Shown here piece after piece: positions 51,277-60,067 of a DNA stretch of 64,000 nucleotides. The notes under the pieces were generated by a model, which had not been told where the DNA came from, ran no database searches, and saw only the letters and a program-made list of their open reading frames with translations. How positions within the stretch are numbered: the first letter of the stretch is position 1; every line of letters starts with the position of its first letter. The translations under genes were made by a program, and so were the position numbers. The stretch is from Conexibacter woesei Iso977N (lineage in GTDB: Bacteria > Actinomycetota > Thermoleophilia > Solirubrobacterales > Solirubrobacteraceae): the NCBI RefSeq assembly GCF_000424625.1, contig NZ_AUKG01000002.1, forward strand, positions 1,674,001 to 1,738,000. The letters are read 5' to 3'.

Positions 51277-52275
51277 ATGCCGAGGCTTCCCCGCCCGCCT
51301 CTGCGTCGTGCTGCCCGCTCTCGAACGGACGGGCTCACGCAGGTCGTAGAGCCTGAGACGCCGAACGTCGAGTCCGTCGAGGCCGACGGGCTGCGCTGGT
51401 TCAACATCGAGCGCCCGCGGCAGATCGACCGCGCCTGGCTGGAAGAGCACTTCGACTTCCACCCGCTGGACTACGAGGACGTCTTCTCGCGCAACCAGCG
51501 CCCGAAGGTCGACGAGTACGACGGCTACCTGTTCGTCGTCCTGCACTTCCCGGTCTACGACAAGCGCGTCAACCGGCTCAACGCGGCCGAGCTCGACATC
51601 TTCGTCGGGCCGGACTTCCTGATCACGCTGCCCAACGAGGCGCTTGCGCCGCTGCAGTACGTCTTCGACCGCTGCCAGAACAACGAGGACGTCCGCGAGG
51701 ACATGTTCAGCAAGGGCGCCGGCTACTTGTTGTACAAGGTGGTCGACGCGTGCGTGGACGCCTCGTTCCCGATGCTGCGCAAGATGGGGCTCAAGCTCGA
51801 GCGGCTCGAACAGGCCATCTTCGACGAGGAGGCCAACCGCGAGATCGTGCGCGACCTCTCCAACGCGAAGCAGGAGATCATCAACTTCCGCAAGATCGTC
51901 CGGCCGCAGCGCGCGGCGCTCCGCGACCTCGAGCGCACCAAGCGCTACGTCACGGGCGAGCTGGACATCTACTTCGACGACATCAACGACGCGTCCGAAC
52001 GCGTCTGGGACATGTTGGAGAACTACCGCGAGGTCATCGAGGGACTCGAGACCACGAACGAGTCGGTGCTCTCGCACCGCCTGAACGACTCGATCCGGGT
52101 GCTGACCGCGTTCAGCGTGATCATGCTGCCGCTGACGCTGATCGCGTCGGTGCTGGGCATGAACGTCGGCGTCCCGGGCCAGGGCTCGATCCACGCGTTC
52201 TGGATCACGATCGCGGTGATGCTCGGCGTGCTCGTCGGGATGATCTGGTGGTTCCGCGATCGGGGCTGGTTGTAG
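51277..52275 (+). CDS. corA: CorA-family divalent cation transporter
   Basis: 332 residues. A large cytoplasmic domain (WFNIERPRQIDRAWLEEHF, then FDFHPLDYEDVFSRNQRPKV) and a long stalk helix precede two C-terminal transmembrane helices. The signature GMN after the first helix is present (ASVLGMNVGVPGQG). It forms a pentameric Mg2+/Co2+ channel. The membrane loop sequence is GVPGQGS, where classical CorA has an MPEL-type segment. The first about 30 residues are not conserved and the start could lie further in. It diverges from the SAM-controlled thrC transcript across 283 bases. Confidence 0.92.
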   Translation: MPRLPRPPLRRAARSRTDGLTQVVEPETPNVESVEADGLRWFNIERPRQIDRAWLEEHFDFHPLDYEDVFSRNQRPKVDEYDGYLFVVLHFPVYDKRVNRLNAAELDIFVGPDFLITLPNEALAPLQYVFDRCQNNEDVREDMFSKGAGYLLYKVVDACVDASFPMLRKMGLKLERLEQAIFDEEANREIVRDLSNAKQEIINFRKIVRPQRAALRDLERTKRYVTGELDIYFDDINDASERVWDMLENYREVIEGLETTNESVLSHRLNDSIRVLTAFSVIMLPLTLIASVLGMNVGVPGQGSIHAFWITIAVMLGVLVGMIWWFRDRGWL

Positions 52276-52305
52276 GACTTGCGGTCCGCGCTAGCGTCCG
52301 GAGGC

Positions 52306-53154
52306 ATGGACGCTGGTGTTGCTTACTTCCCGACGCACGACGGGCTCCAGCCCGCCGAGATCGCGCGACTTGTAGAAGAACGTGGCCATCGGTGGCTGAT
52401 GTGGGCCGAGCACACGCACATCCCGGCGTCGCGGCTGACGCCGTGGGGCGGGTTCGAGGGCGCGCCGCCGCTGCCGCGCAAGTACGTGCACACGTACGAC
52501 CCGTTCGTGGCGTCGGCCTACGCGCTGGCGGCGACGACGTCGCTGCGCGTCGGGACCGGGATCGCCCTGGTCCCGCAGCGCGACCCGATCACGACCGCCA
52601 AGGAGGTCGCGTCGCTGGACCACCTGAGCGGTGGGCGCTTCGACTTCGGCGTCGGCGCCGGGTGGAACCGCGAGGAGATGGAGAACCACGGCGTCAACCC
52701 GAAGACGCGGATGCGGCGAATGCGCGAGCACATCCTGGCGATGAGGGCGATCTGGACGCAGCACGAGGCGTCGTTCGCGGGGGACTTCGTGAACTTCGAG
52801 CGGATCTGGTCCGACCCCAAGCCGCTGCAGAAGCCGCACCCGCCGATCCTGGTCGGCGGCAACGGTCCGACGGTGCTCGATCGCGTCCTGGAGTACGGCG
52901 ACGCGTGGATGCCCAACGCGTTCGACGTCGACACGCTGCTGCCGCGGATCGCCGAGCTGCGCTCGCGCGCCGATCGGCCGATCGAGGTCGTCGTGATGGG
53001 GCCGCCCGCGGAAGTTGGTGTCCTCGAGGCCTATGAGAACGGCGGCGTCGACCGCGTGCTGTTCTGGCTGCCCTCGGGGCGGCGGTCCGTGGTCGAGGCC
53101 GAGCTGGACCGCGTCGAGGCGGTCATGGCGGAGCTGCACGACCGCCCGGCGTGA
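52306..53154 (+). CDS. LLM-class F420-dependent oxidoreductase
   Basis: 282-residue luciferase-like TIM barrel. Typical segments are the N-terminal YFPTHDGLQPAEIARLVEER, the LRVGTGIALVPQRDPITTAK strand and loop, the LSGGRFDFGVGAGWNREEME motif and PPILVGGNGP. Such enzymes use reduced F420 or FMN; the substrate is unknown. GGAGG lies right before ATG 52306. The stop is one base before the next F420-type gene, so the two are co-expressed. Confidence 0.9.
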   Translation: MDAGVAYFPTHDGLQPAEIARLVEERGHRWLMWAEHTHIPASRLTPWGGFEGAPPLPRKYVHTYDPFVASAYALAATTSLRVGTGIALVPQRDPITTAKEVASLDHLSGGRFDFGVGAGWNREEMENHGVNPKTRMRRMREHILAMRAIWTQHEASFAGDFVNFERIWSDPKPLQKPHPPILVGGNGPTVLDRVLEYGDAWMPNAFDVDTLLPRIAELRSRADRPIEVVVMGPPAEVGVLEAYENGGVDRVLFWLPSGRRSVVEAELDRVEAVMAELHDRPA

Positions 53155-53155
53155 G

Positions 53156-53578
53156 ATGAGCGACGCGGCGGCGGCGGGCTGGGCGCTGCTGGAGCGCGCG
53201 CGGGTCGCGCGCCTGGCGACGCTTGCGGCCGCCGACGGCGCGCCGCACGTCGTCCCGATCACGTTCGCGTGCGATGCGGCGCGCGGGCTGATCGTCCACG
53301 CGGTCGACCACAAGCCGAAGGCGACGCGCGCGCTGGCGCGCCTCGCGAACGTGCGTGCCGACCCGCGGGCGTCGATCCTCGCCGATCACTACGAGGAGGA
53401 CTGGTCGGCGCTGTGGTGGGTCCGGGCCGACGGCCGCGCGGAGATCCTGGAGGACGCGCCCGAGTTGGTGGACTTGCTCGTGGCCCGCTATCCGGAGCAG
53501 TACGGCGGCGAGGCGCGGCGTCCGGAGGGTCCGGTCGTCGCGCTGCACGTGGAGCGGCTGCGCTCCTGGTCGGCGTGA
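53156..53578 (+). CDS. PPOX-class F420-dependent enzyme (TIGR03668-like)
   Basis: 140 residues of split-barrel flavin/F420-binding fold (RVARLATLAAADGAPHVVPI, then FACDAARGLIVHAVDHKPKA, and YEEDWSALWWVRADGRAEIL). This matches the TIGR03668 group. ATG 53156 follows the LLM gene with one base between stop and start. The pair suggests one redox pathway. A strong hairpin follows. Confidence 0.88.
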   Translation: MSDAAAAGWALLERARVARLATLAAADGAPHVVPITFACDAARGLIVHAVDHKPKATRALARLANVRADPRASILADHYEEDWSALWWVRADGRAEILEDAPELVDLLVARYPEQYGGEARRPEGPVVALHVERLRSWSA

Positions 53579-53594
53579 ACGTCGTGCGCGCCGA

Positions 53595-53632
53595 TCGCGC
53601 TCGCCCCAGAGCTTGCAGAGGGGCGAGCGCGA
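53595..53632. terminator. Bidirectional terminator
   Basis: A perfect 13-base-pair stem TCGCGCTCGCCCC / GGGGCGAGCGCGA with a 12-base loop lies between the convergent PPOX gene and a small secreted-peptide gene. It is placed to serve both; no T-run is evident on either side. Confidence 0.65.
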
Positions 53633-53639
53633 CCGGCCG

Positions 53640-53795
53640 TTAGGGCACGGACTGGAAGCTGACGCCGGCCGTGCCGCTGGCAGGCGGCTGGGTCGTTGAT
53701 ACGGCGGCGTCGGCGGTCCCTGCGGCCACGAGTACGGAGCCCGTCACGAGGAGGAGTGCGACGAGCTCTCGGTGGGAGATCCGCAGGGAGGTCAC
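53640..53795 (-). CDS. Small secreted peptide, 51 residues
   Basis: From GTG 53795 the frame encodes a basic N-terminus (TSLRISHREL), a hydrophobic core (VALLLVTGSVLVAAGTA) and a signal-peptidase-like site (ADA), then a mature part of about 25 residues rich in Thr, Pro, Ser and Gly ending SFQSVP. It is too short for normal gene calling. Support comes from the intact signal peptide, from high third-position GC and from the terminator between it and the convergent gene. No family recognised. Confidence 0.5.
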   Translation of the reverse strand: MTSLRISHRELVALLLVTGSVLVAAGTADAAVSTTQPPASGTAGVSFQSVP

Positions 53796-53857
53796 ACCCA
53801 GGATTCAACCGGCCGCGAGGGTCCTGGACAGTGGTGGTCGCCTGCGTCTGGGCGGTG

Positions 53858-53873
53858 CGGGTTCCCGAACCCG
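53858..53873. promoter_or_regulatory. Perfect inverted repeat before the lipid kinase gene
   Basis: CGGGTTC-CC-GAACCCG, seven base pairs with a 2-base centre, ends 6 bases before GTG 53880. It could be an operator or a leader hairpin over the ribosome binding site. Confidence 0.4.
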
Positions 53874-53879
53874 TAAGGG

Positions 53880-54905
53880 GTGTCACCCGACGGCGTTCGT
53901 GGTGTAGTCCAGGACGTGCCCGCCGCATCGTTGTCGTCGCTCGAAGCCCTCGGCGACCAGTTCGCGCTGAACGCTCCCACGGAGCGCAAGCGGATGCTGG
54001 TCATCGTCAACCCTTACGCCACAACGGTTTCGGACCGACTCCGGAACCTGGTGGTCTACGCGCTGCAGGGGCGCTACGACGTCGATGCGGTCGACACCGA
54101 GGCCCGTGACCACGCCACCGCGCTGACGCGCGAGGCGGCCGGCGAGGGCTACGACGTCGTCGTCGCGTTCGGCGGGGACGGGACGGTCAACGAGGCGGCG
54201 AACGGGCTCCGGGGCTCTTCGACGCCGCTGACCTGCCTGCCGGGCGGGTCGACCAACGTGTACGCGCGGATGCTCGGGATCCCGAACGACATCGTCGATG
54301 CGACCGAGCACCTGCTGCGGATCGCCGACGACTGGCAGCCGCGTGAGGTCCACATGGCGGTGGTCAACGAGCGGCGGTTCCTGTTCTCGTCGGGGCTCGG
54401 GCTGGATGCCTCGGTCGTCAAGCGGGTCGACTCGCACCCGCATCTGAAGGCGCGCTTCGGCCCGTACTACTTCGCGTGGTGCGGGTTCGGGGAGTTCCTG
54501 GGCAAGTACGTGGCGAAGCCGCCGCGGCTGGAGACCGTGACCGACGGCGGCGTGCCGGTCCCGGGCGTGACGGTGCTGGTCCAGAAGGGCGAGCCGTACA
54601 CGTACTTCCGCAAGCTGCCGATCCACGCGGCGCACGGCGCGACGCTGACCGACCGGACGCTGGCGGGCGTCGTGCTGCGGTCGACGCGGCCGACGGTCAT
54701 GCCGGGCGTGATGTTCCGGCTGTTCTCGGAGCGCGCGAAGCTGGAGCGCCACCGGCAGGTGGACGGGTTCGCGGGTGCGCACGAGGTCGTGGTGCGGTCG
54801 GTCGACGGGCGCGAGGTGCCGTTGCACGTCGATGGCGACTACATCGGCGATGTCGTCGAGGCGCGCTACGGCGTCGACGAGCTGCCGCTGCACGTGGTGT
54901 CGTAG
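53880..54905 (+). CDS. Diacylglycerol kinase-family lipid kinase
   Basis: DAGK catalytic domain protein that phosphorylates a lipid alcohol with ATP at the membrane. Motif VVVAFGGDGTVNEAANGL is the nucleotide site, the start of the fold is MLVIVNPYATTVSDRLRNL, and PGGSTNVYARMLGIP is also conserved. The start is open: GTG 53880 gives 341 residues, while GTG 53916 gives 329 and has CAGGA upstream; the first about 35 residues are not part of the fold. A perfect inverted repeat lies just upstream. The PNPOx gene follows 9 bases later. Confidence 0.88.
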   Translation: MSPDGVRGVVQDVPAASLSSLEALGDQFALNAPTERKRMLVIVNPYATTVSDRLRNLVVYALQGRYDVDAVDTEARDHATALTREAAGEGYDVVVAFGGDGTVNEAANGLRGSSTPLTCLPGGSTNVYARMLGIPNDIVDATEHLLRIADDWQPREVHMAVVNERRFLFSSGLGLDASVVKRVDSHPHLKARFGPYYFAWCGFGEFLGKYVAKPPRLETVTDGGVPVPGVTVLVQKGEPYTYFRKLPIHAAHGATLTDRTLAGVVLRSTRPTVMPGVMFRLFSERAKLERHRQVDGFAGAHEVVVRSVDGREVPLHVDGDYIGDVVEARYGVDELPLHVVS

Positions 54906-54914
54906 GCTGGCAGT

Positions 54915-55550
54915 GTGACGTCCTCACCGTTCGATGACGCGCTGGAGTCGGTGGAGCAGCTCGGCGAGCTGTACGAGCCGGCGGCGCAGCGGGCGTGGGA
55001 CAAGGACATCGGGCGGCTCGACGAGGTCGTCCGCGCGCTGATCGCCGCCTCTCCCCTGGTCGTCGTGTCGTCGCACGACGGTGCCGGCCACGCCGACGCC
55101 TCGCCCCGCGGCGGCCAGCCCGGCTTCGTGACCGTGCTCGACGACCACCACCTCGCGATCCCCGACGCGACCGGCAACAAGCGCCTCGACACCCTCAACA
55201 ACATCATCTCGACCGGCCACGCCGGCCTGCTCTTCCTGATCCCCGGCCGCGACCAGACCTTGCGCGTGAACGGCGCGGCCTGCGTGACCTCATCGCCGTC
55301 GGTCCTGGAGCGCATCGAGTCGGTCGGGAAGCCACCCCGCACCGCGATCATCGTCCGCGCCGACGAGACCTACTCCCACTGCCCCAAGGCCTTCGTCCGC
55401 TCCAAGCTCTGGCAGCCCGACGCCTGGCCGCCGCTCGACGACGTCCCCACCGCCGCCGAGGTCATGCGCGCCCACCACCCCGATCCCTCCCGCACCCTGC
55501 AGGACGAGGTCACCTACCTCGAGACATCGCTGCGCGAACGCCTCGCTTGA
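54915..55550 (+). CDS. Pyridoxamine 5'-phosphate oxidase family protein (MSMEG_1061 type)
   Basis: 211 residues of FMN-binding split barrel. The family phrases LIAASPLVVVSSHDGAGHAD, SPRGGQPGFVTVLDDHHLAI and GNKRLDTLNNIISTGHAGLL fit the MSMEG_1061 (TIGR04025) group of flavoproteins. It is probably not the vitamin B6 enzyme itself. GTG 54915 lies 9 bases after the lipid kinase stop, so the two are co-transcribed. Confidence 0.9.
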   Translation: MTSSPFDDALESVEQLGELYEPAAQRAWDKDIGRLDEVVRALIAASPLVVVSSHDGAGHADASPRGGQPGFVTVLDDHHLAIPDATGNKRLDTLNNIISTGHAGLLFLIPGRDQTLRVNGAACVTSSPSVLERIESVGKPPRTAIIVRADETYSHCPKAFVRSKLWQPDAWPPLDDVPTAAEVMRAHHPDPSRTLQDEVTYLETSLRERLA

Positions 55551-55586
55551 CCTCGCGCGCGCTCGAAGGCGTAGTTTCGGGCGACG

Positions 55587-55901
55587 ATGAGCAAGGCGTA
55601 CATCATCTCTGAGGTCGTGATCGAGGATCGCGAGCGGGGTGAGCGGTACCGGGAGCTGGCGGCGGCGTCGATCGCCGTGCATGGTGGGCGGTATGTGGTG
55701 CGGGGTGCGGAGGCCGAGGTGCTGGAGAGTGTGAGGGACCGGCGGCCGGAGGAGCGGGTGGTGGTCGTCGAGTTCAGCAGCGTCGAGGCGGCGCGGGAGT
55801 GGTACGGCTCGGAGGAGTACGCCGAGGCGCGCGCCATCGCCGATGGCGGCGCGTTGACGCGGCGGTTGACGCTTGTCGAGGGCTACGGGGTCAGGTCGTA
55901 G
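55587..55901 (+). CDS. DUF1330 family protein
   Basis: 104-residue dimeric alpha-beta barrel protein with the DUF1330 pattern (AYIISEVVIEDRERGERYRE, GGRYVVRGAEAEVLE, and VVVEFSSVEAAREWYGSEEY). Function unknown; the fold often binds small ligands. It lies 36 bases after the PNPOx gene. The 3' end overlaps the M24 peptidase gene by 19 bases. Confidence 0.9.
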   Translation: MSKAYIISEVVIEDRERGERYRELAAASIAVHGGRYVVRGAEAEVLESVRDRRPEERVVVVEFSSVEAAREWYGSEEYAEARAIADGGALTRRLTLVEGYGVRS

Positions 55902-57028
55902 GGGTAGTCGGTCAGCGTCTCGCAGCCGTCCGAGGTGACCAGGAGCAGGTCTTCGAAGCGGACGCCGCCGATGTCGTTGGCCCAGAGGCCGGGCTCGATC
56001 GCGATGACGTCGCCGGTGACGAGCGGCGCGCGGCCGGACTGGCCGAGCGACGGGTCCTCGTGGACCTCGAGTCCGACACCATGGCCGAGTGAGAACTGGA
56101 AGCCGTCGTTGGGGTGCTCCGGGTCCGGGCCGGTGCGCTGCGTCTTGATGCCGGCGGCCTCGAAGACGTCGCAGGTGATCGCGTGCAGCTCGCGCCCGGT
56201 CACGCCCGGCCGGACGGCGTCGCGCGCGGAGAAGAACGCGTCGCGGACGAGCGCCTCCTGGGCGCGCGTGGCGTCATCGGCCTCCCCCACGACGAACGTC
56301 CGCGTCATGTCGGCCCAGCACCCGGACTCCTCGTCGCGCGGCCACAGGTCGATCTGGATCGGCAGGTTCGCCGGCAGCGGCCCGGACCCCGGCTCGTGGC
56401 CGAAGCCCTGCCACACGCTGGCGACGATGATGTCGCCCGGCGCCGGCGCGCCCGCCGCGGCGCAGGCCTCGCGCAGCGCGGCGCGGACCGCCTCGGCGGT
56501 CAGCACGCCGTCCTCGACGACCAGCCGGCCCTGCTCGTCGACCGCCGCCCGGCGCAGCAGCGCCGCGGCCGCCGCCATGCCCTGGTCGGCCGCACGCTGC
56601 GCGCGCCGGATCCCGGCCAGCTCGGCGCGGGACTTCGCCCGCCGCCGCGCGCTGAACGTCTCGTGGTCGGGCGTCAGCGCGATGCCGTCGGCGCGCAGCC
56701 GGTCGGCGACCGCGAGCGGGAAGTCCGGATCGACCCGCGCGTCCTTCAACCCCATCTTGGTCGCGGCGCGCGCGATCAGCTCCAGGACCACGTCCTCGCG
56801 TGTCCTGCCGCTCTCCAGCAGCTCATAGAACCCGACGTCGCCCCACTCGATCATCTCGGCATCCGGCCGCGCGGCGGAGATCCGGTCGGTCTCCAGCGAC
56901 GACGCGAACACGAACACCCGCCCACCGACCTCGGCATAGCCGATCGGATCCCCTACACCCACCGGGATCTCATGCCGCATCGCGGCCGACCGCTCGGTAT
57001 CGGCCCAGAGGAAGACGTCGTCGGACAT
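55883..57028 (-). CDS. M24 family Xaa-Pro aminopeptidase-like protein
   Basis: 381 residues of pita-bread fold. Dinuclear metal ligands are seen as Asp in IQIDLWPRD and ADMTRTF, His in FSLGHGVGLEVHED, and Glu in VIAIEPGLW and VRFEDLLLV. The N-terminal creatinase-like domain covers about 1-140. It is probably a cytoplasmic Xaa-Pro dipeptidase; inactive relatives exist, but here all ligands are kept. It converges on the DUF1330 gene with a 19-base overlap. Confidence 0.9.
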   Translation of the reverse strand: MSDDVFLWADTERSAAMRHEIPVGVGDPIGYAEVGGRVFVFASSLETDRISAARPDAEMIEWGDVGFYELLESGRTREDVVLELIARAATKMGLKDARVDPDFPLAVADRLRADGIALTPDHETFSARRRAKSRAELAGIRRAQRAADQGMAAAAALLRRAAVDEQGRLVVEDGVLTAEAVRAALREACAAAGAPAPGDIIVASVWQGFGHEPGSGPLPANLPIQIDLWPRDEESGCWADMTRTFVVGEADDATRAQEALVRDAFFSARDAVRPGVTGRELHAITCDVFEAAGIKTQRTGPDPEHPNDGFQFSLGHGVGLEVHEDPSLGQSGRAPLVTGDVIAIEPGLWANDIGGVRFEDLLLVTSDGCETLTDYPYDLTP

Positions 57029-57079
57029 GCCCGCGACCCTACCGGCGCAGCTCGTCGCGGTCGCCCCGGTGCGTCCGCG

Positions 57080-57691
57080 TCAGACCAAGCTGTAGTCGTT
57101 GCCCGCCGTGCTGTAGGTCGCCGTGTAGTCCGGGAACGCGTTGCACGCCCTGGCAGAGCCGGGCAGGATCTGCAGGCCGGTCCTGTTGTAGGTGACGGTC
57201 GCGGGCGTCGCCGCGGTGCCGTCGGCCCAGAGCCCCGCGAGCTGGAGGGCGCCGCCCGCGGCGCTGACCAGGCAGGTCGTCGCCCCGCACCTCACGGCGA
57301 TCTGGTTGGTCCCGAAGTTGAGCTTGAACACCCCGCCGGTCGTCCACATCCTGGCGCCGACCGGCCACGGCAGCCCGGTGGTCGTCAGGGCGCACGCGCC
57401 AAGGATCGGGTTCGAGCAGCCGCCGAACACCCACGCGTTGACGTCGGCCTCGGCCGGGTTGCCCATGACGCCGTTGACCTGGACCCTGAGCGAGATGTTC
57501 GACGCCGTGCAGGTGATCGGGCCGGGCAGCAGGTTGTCGATCCTGACCAGCGGGGCGTTCAGCCCGACCGCCGCGCCGAACGGCACCGCCGCGCCCCTCA
57601 GCTCCAGCGTGTCGGCCTGGCCCGCAGCGGGCGCCGCGGCCGCCAGGCAGAGGGCCGAGAGGAACGACAGCATCAACTTGCGTACGGTCAT
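57080..57691 (-). CDS. Secreted protein of unknown function
   Basis: 203 residues from ATG 57691 with a signal peptide (KLMLSFLSALCLAAAAPAAG). The mature protein is beta-rich and hydrophobic with seven cysteines in its body, several in pairs (GGCSNPILGAC, RCGATTC), likely disulfides, and resembles the secreted all-beta hypothetical proteins common in soil actinobacteria. GTG 57700 is an alternative start. It lies 54 bases after relA on the same strand. Confidence 0.7.
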   Translation of the reverse strand: MTVRKLMLSFLSALCLAAAAPAAGQADTLELRGAAVPFGAAVGLNAPLVRIDNLLPGPITCTASNISLRVQVNGVMGNPAEADVNAWVFGGCSNPILGACALTTTGLPWPVGARMWTTGGVFKLNFGTNQIAVRCGATTCLVSAAGGALQLAGLWADGTAATPATVTYNRTGLQILPGSARACNAFPDYTATYSTAGNDYSLV

Positions 57692-57745
57692 GGCGTTCAC
57701 GCCGACCGTAGGGCGCGCGCGGCCGGCGCGCCAGAGCCGACCGGC

Positions 57746-60067
57746 CTAGCCGGCGCCCGGGGTGATGCGGTAGGCGTCGAAGACGCCTTCGATGTTGCGG
57801 AGGCGCTGGACGGCCTGCTTGAGGCCCTGGGTGTCCGGGACCTCGACGACGAAGCGGTTCTGGACCATTGGTGAGGAGACGATGCAGCGGGCCTCGACGA
57901 TGTTGAAGCCGGCCTCGGCGAACGTGCGGGACAAGTCCTCCAACAAGCGGTGGCGGTCCCAGGCGTCGACCTGCAGCTCGACGCGGAAGGCGGTCTGGTG
58001 GTCGCCCTCCCAGTGCACTCTCACGAAGCGCTCGGGGTCCTTGCGCAAGGCCACCGTGTTCGGGCAGTCGTCGCGGTGGATCGTGATGCCGCGCCCGAGC
58101 GACACGTAGCCGACGATCGGGTCGCCGGGGACCGGACGGCAGCACTTCGCCAGCCGGACCAGGACGTCCTCGACGCCGTCGACCCGGATGCCATAGCTCC
58201 CCGCCTTGCCCGTCGGCTGGCGCCGCGTGCGGCGGGTGCTGACCAGCTCCTGCGCGGGATCGTTGTCCTCCTCGGCCGCCTCGCCCTGCTTCAGGCGCTG
58301 CATGACCTTGTTGACGACGACCTTGGCGCTGATCTTCGCGCCGCCCAAGGCGATGTAGAAGTCGTCGGCCTTGCGGAAGCCCATCTCGCGGATGACGTCG
58401 GCCAGCAGCGGCGACGACACGATCTTCTGCGGCGGCAAACCCTGCTTCTTCAGTGCCTCCTGCAGGATCTCGCGGCCGGAGTGCTCGGTGTCCTCGCGTG
58501 ACTCGGCCTTGAAGAACTGCTTGATCTTGTTGCGCGCGCGCGTCGTCTTGACCAGCGACAGCCAGTCCCGCGATGGCCCGCGGTCGCGCTTGGACGTCAG
58601 GATCTCGACGATGTCGCCCGAGTTCAGCGCGTAGTTCAGCGGCACGATCCTGCCGTTGACCTTCGCGCCCACGCAGCGGTGGCCGACCTCGGTGTGGACC
58701 TCGTAGGCGAAGTCCAGCGGCGTCGCGCCCTGGGCCAGCGACTTGACCTCGCCCTTGGGCGTGAAGACGAAGACCTCCTCGTCGAAGAGGTCGACCCGCA
58801 GCGTCTCCATGAACTCCTTGGGGTCATGGAGCTCCTGCTGCCAGTCGAGCATCGAGCGCAGCCACTTGAGCTTGTCGTCGCCCTCGGGGTTGCCGCCCGT
58901 CCTCTTGCCCGGGTCCTGCTTGTACATCCAATGCGCGGCGACGCCGAACTCGGCCATGTCGTGCATGTCGCGCGTGCGGATCTGGATCTCCAGCGGCAGG
59001 CCCTCCGGCCCGATGACCGTCGTGTGCAGCGACTGGTACATGTTGAACTTCGGCATCGCGACGAAGTCCTTGAAGCGGCCGGGCAGTGGCTTCCACAGCG
59101 AGTGGATCACGCCGACCGCGCCGTAGCAGTCCTTCACCGAGTCCACGACGACGCGCATGGCGGTCAGGTCGTAGATCTCGTTGAACTCCCTGCCCTTCTT
59201 GGTCATCTTGGAGTAGATGGAGTAGAAGTGCTTGGCGCGCCCCGAGATGGTGGCCTTGATGCCCAAGGCCTCCAACTCGCTCGACAGCTCGTCGCCCGCG
59301 GACTTGACGTAGTCCTCGCGCTCCTCGCGCTGCTGGTTGACCAGGCCCTTGATCTCCTGGTACTTGCGCGGGTGCAGCGCGGCGAAGGCGAGGTCCTCCA
59401 GCTCCCACTTGATCGCGTGGATGCCCAGCCGGTGCGCGATCGGCGCGTAGATCTCGAGGGTCTCCTTGGCCTTCTCGATCTGCTTCTGCTTGGGCATCGC
59501 GTCGATCGTCCGCATGTTGTGCAGGCGGTCGGCGAGCTTGATCAGAATGACCCGGATGTCCGAGGCCATCGCGACCATCATCTTGCGGTAGTTCTCGGCC
59601 TGGGCCTCGTCGCGCGAGGTGAAGGTGATGCCGGTGAGCTTGGTGACGCCGTCGACGAGCGCTGAGACCTCCTCACCGAAGCGCTCCTGGACCTCCTCCA
59701 GCGACGCGGAGGTGTCCTCGACGGTGTCGTGCAGGAGCGCGGCGACGAGCGTCTCGGTGTCGAGCCGCATCCCGGCGCAGATCTTGGCGACGCCGACCGG
59801 GTGGTGGATGAACTCCTCGCCGGACTTGCGGCGCTGGTCGGCGTGGTGCTCGCAGGCGAACACGAACGCCTCCTCGACCCGGACGCGGTCGATCGGCAGA
59901 GCGGCCTCTTCGGCGTGCTCCTCGACGATCGCGAAGAGGTCGGAGAGCAGGCGCCGCTCGGTGGCGGTGAGGTCGGCGCGCGAGACGGCGTCGTGGCCGT
60001 CCGGATGGGCGATCAGGTCGACGGGCGTCCGGTCGCTGGCCGCGCCGTCGTCCGCCATCGGGTTCAT
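57746..60067 (-). CDS. relA: Bifunctional (p)ppGpp synthetase / hydrolase
   Basis: RelA/SpoT homologue for the stringent response. The HD hydrolase domain has the intact metal site (EFIHHPVGVAKI, ALLHDTVEDT). The synthetase domain has YDLTAMRVVVDSVKDCYGAV and KFNMYQSLHTTVIGPEG. TGS (EEVFVFTPKGEVKSLAQGAT), a helical region with CRPVPGDPIVGYV, and an ACT domain at the C-terminus complete the long form. Both catalytic halves look active. ATG 60067 overlaps the recJ stop as ATGA and is preferred (773 residues) over an ATG 42 bases further up. Confidence 0.96.
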   Translation of the reverse strand: MNPMADDGAASDRTPVDLIAHPDGHDAVSRADLTATERRLLSDLFAIVEEHAEEAALPIDRVRVEEAFVFACEHHADQRRKSGEEFIHHPVGVAKICAGMRLDTETLVAALLHDTVEDTSASLEEVQERFGEEVSALVDGVTKLTGITFTSRDEAQAENYRKMMVAMASDIRVILIKLADRLHNMRTIDAMPKQKQIEKAKETLEIYAPIAHRLGIHAIKWELEDLAFAALHPRKYQEIKGLVNQQREEREDYVKSAGDELSSELEALGIKATISGRAKHFYSIYSKMTKKGREFNEIYDLTAMRVVVDSVKDCYGAVGVIHSLWKPLPGRFKDFVAMPKFNMYQSLHTTVIGPEGLPLEIQIRTRDMHDMAEFGVAAHWMYKQDPGKRTGGNPEGDDKLKWLRSMLDWQQELHDPKEFMETLRVDLFDEEVFVFTPKGEVKSLAQGATPLDFAYEVHTEVGHRCVGAKVNGRIVPLNYALNSGDIVEILTSKRDRGPSRDWLSLVKTTRARNKIKQFFKAESREDTEHSGREILQEALKKQGLPPQKIVSSPLLADVIREMGFRKADDFYIALGGAKISAKVVVNKVMQRLKQGEAAEEDNDPAQELVSTRRTRRQPTGKAGSYGIRVDGVEDVLVRLAKCCRPVPGDPIVGYVSLGRGITIHRDDCPNTVALRKDPERFVRVHWEGDHQTAFRVELQVDAWDRHRLLEDLSRTFAEAGFNIVEARCIVSSPMVQNRFVVEVPDTQGLKQAVQRLRNIEGVFDAYRITPGAG

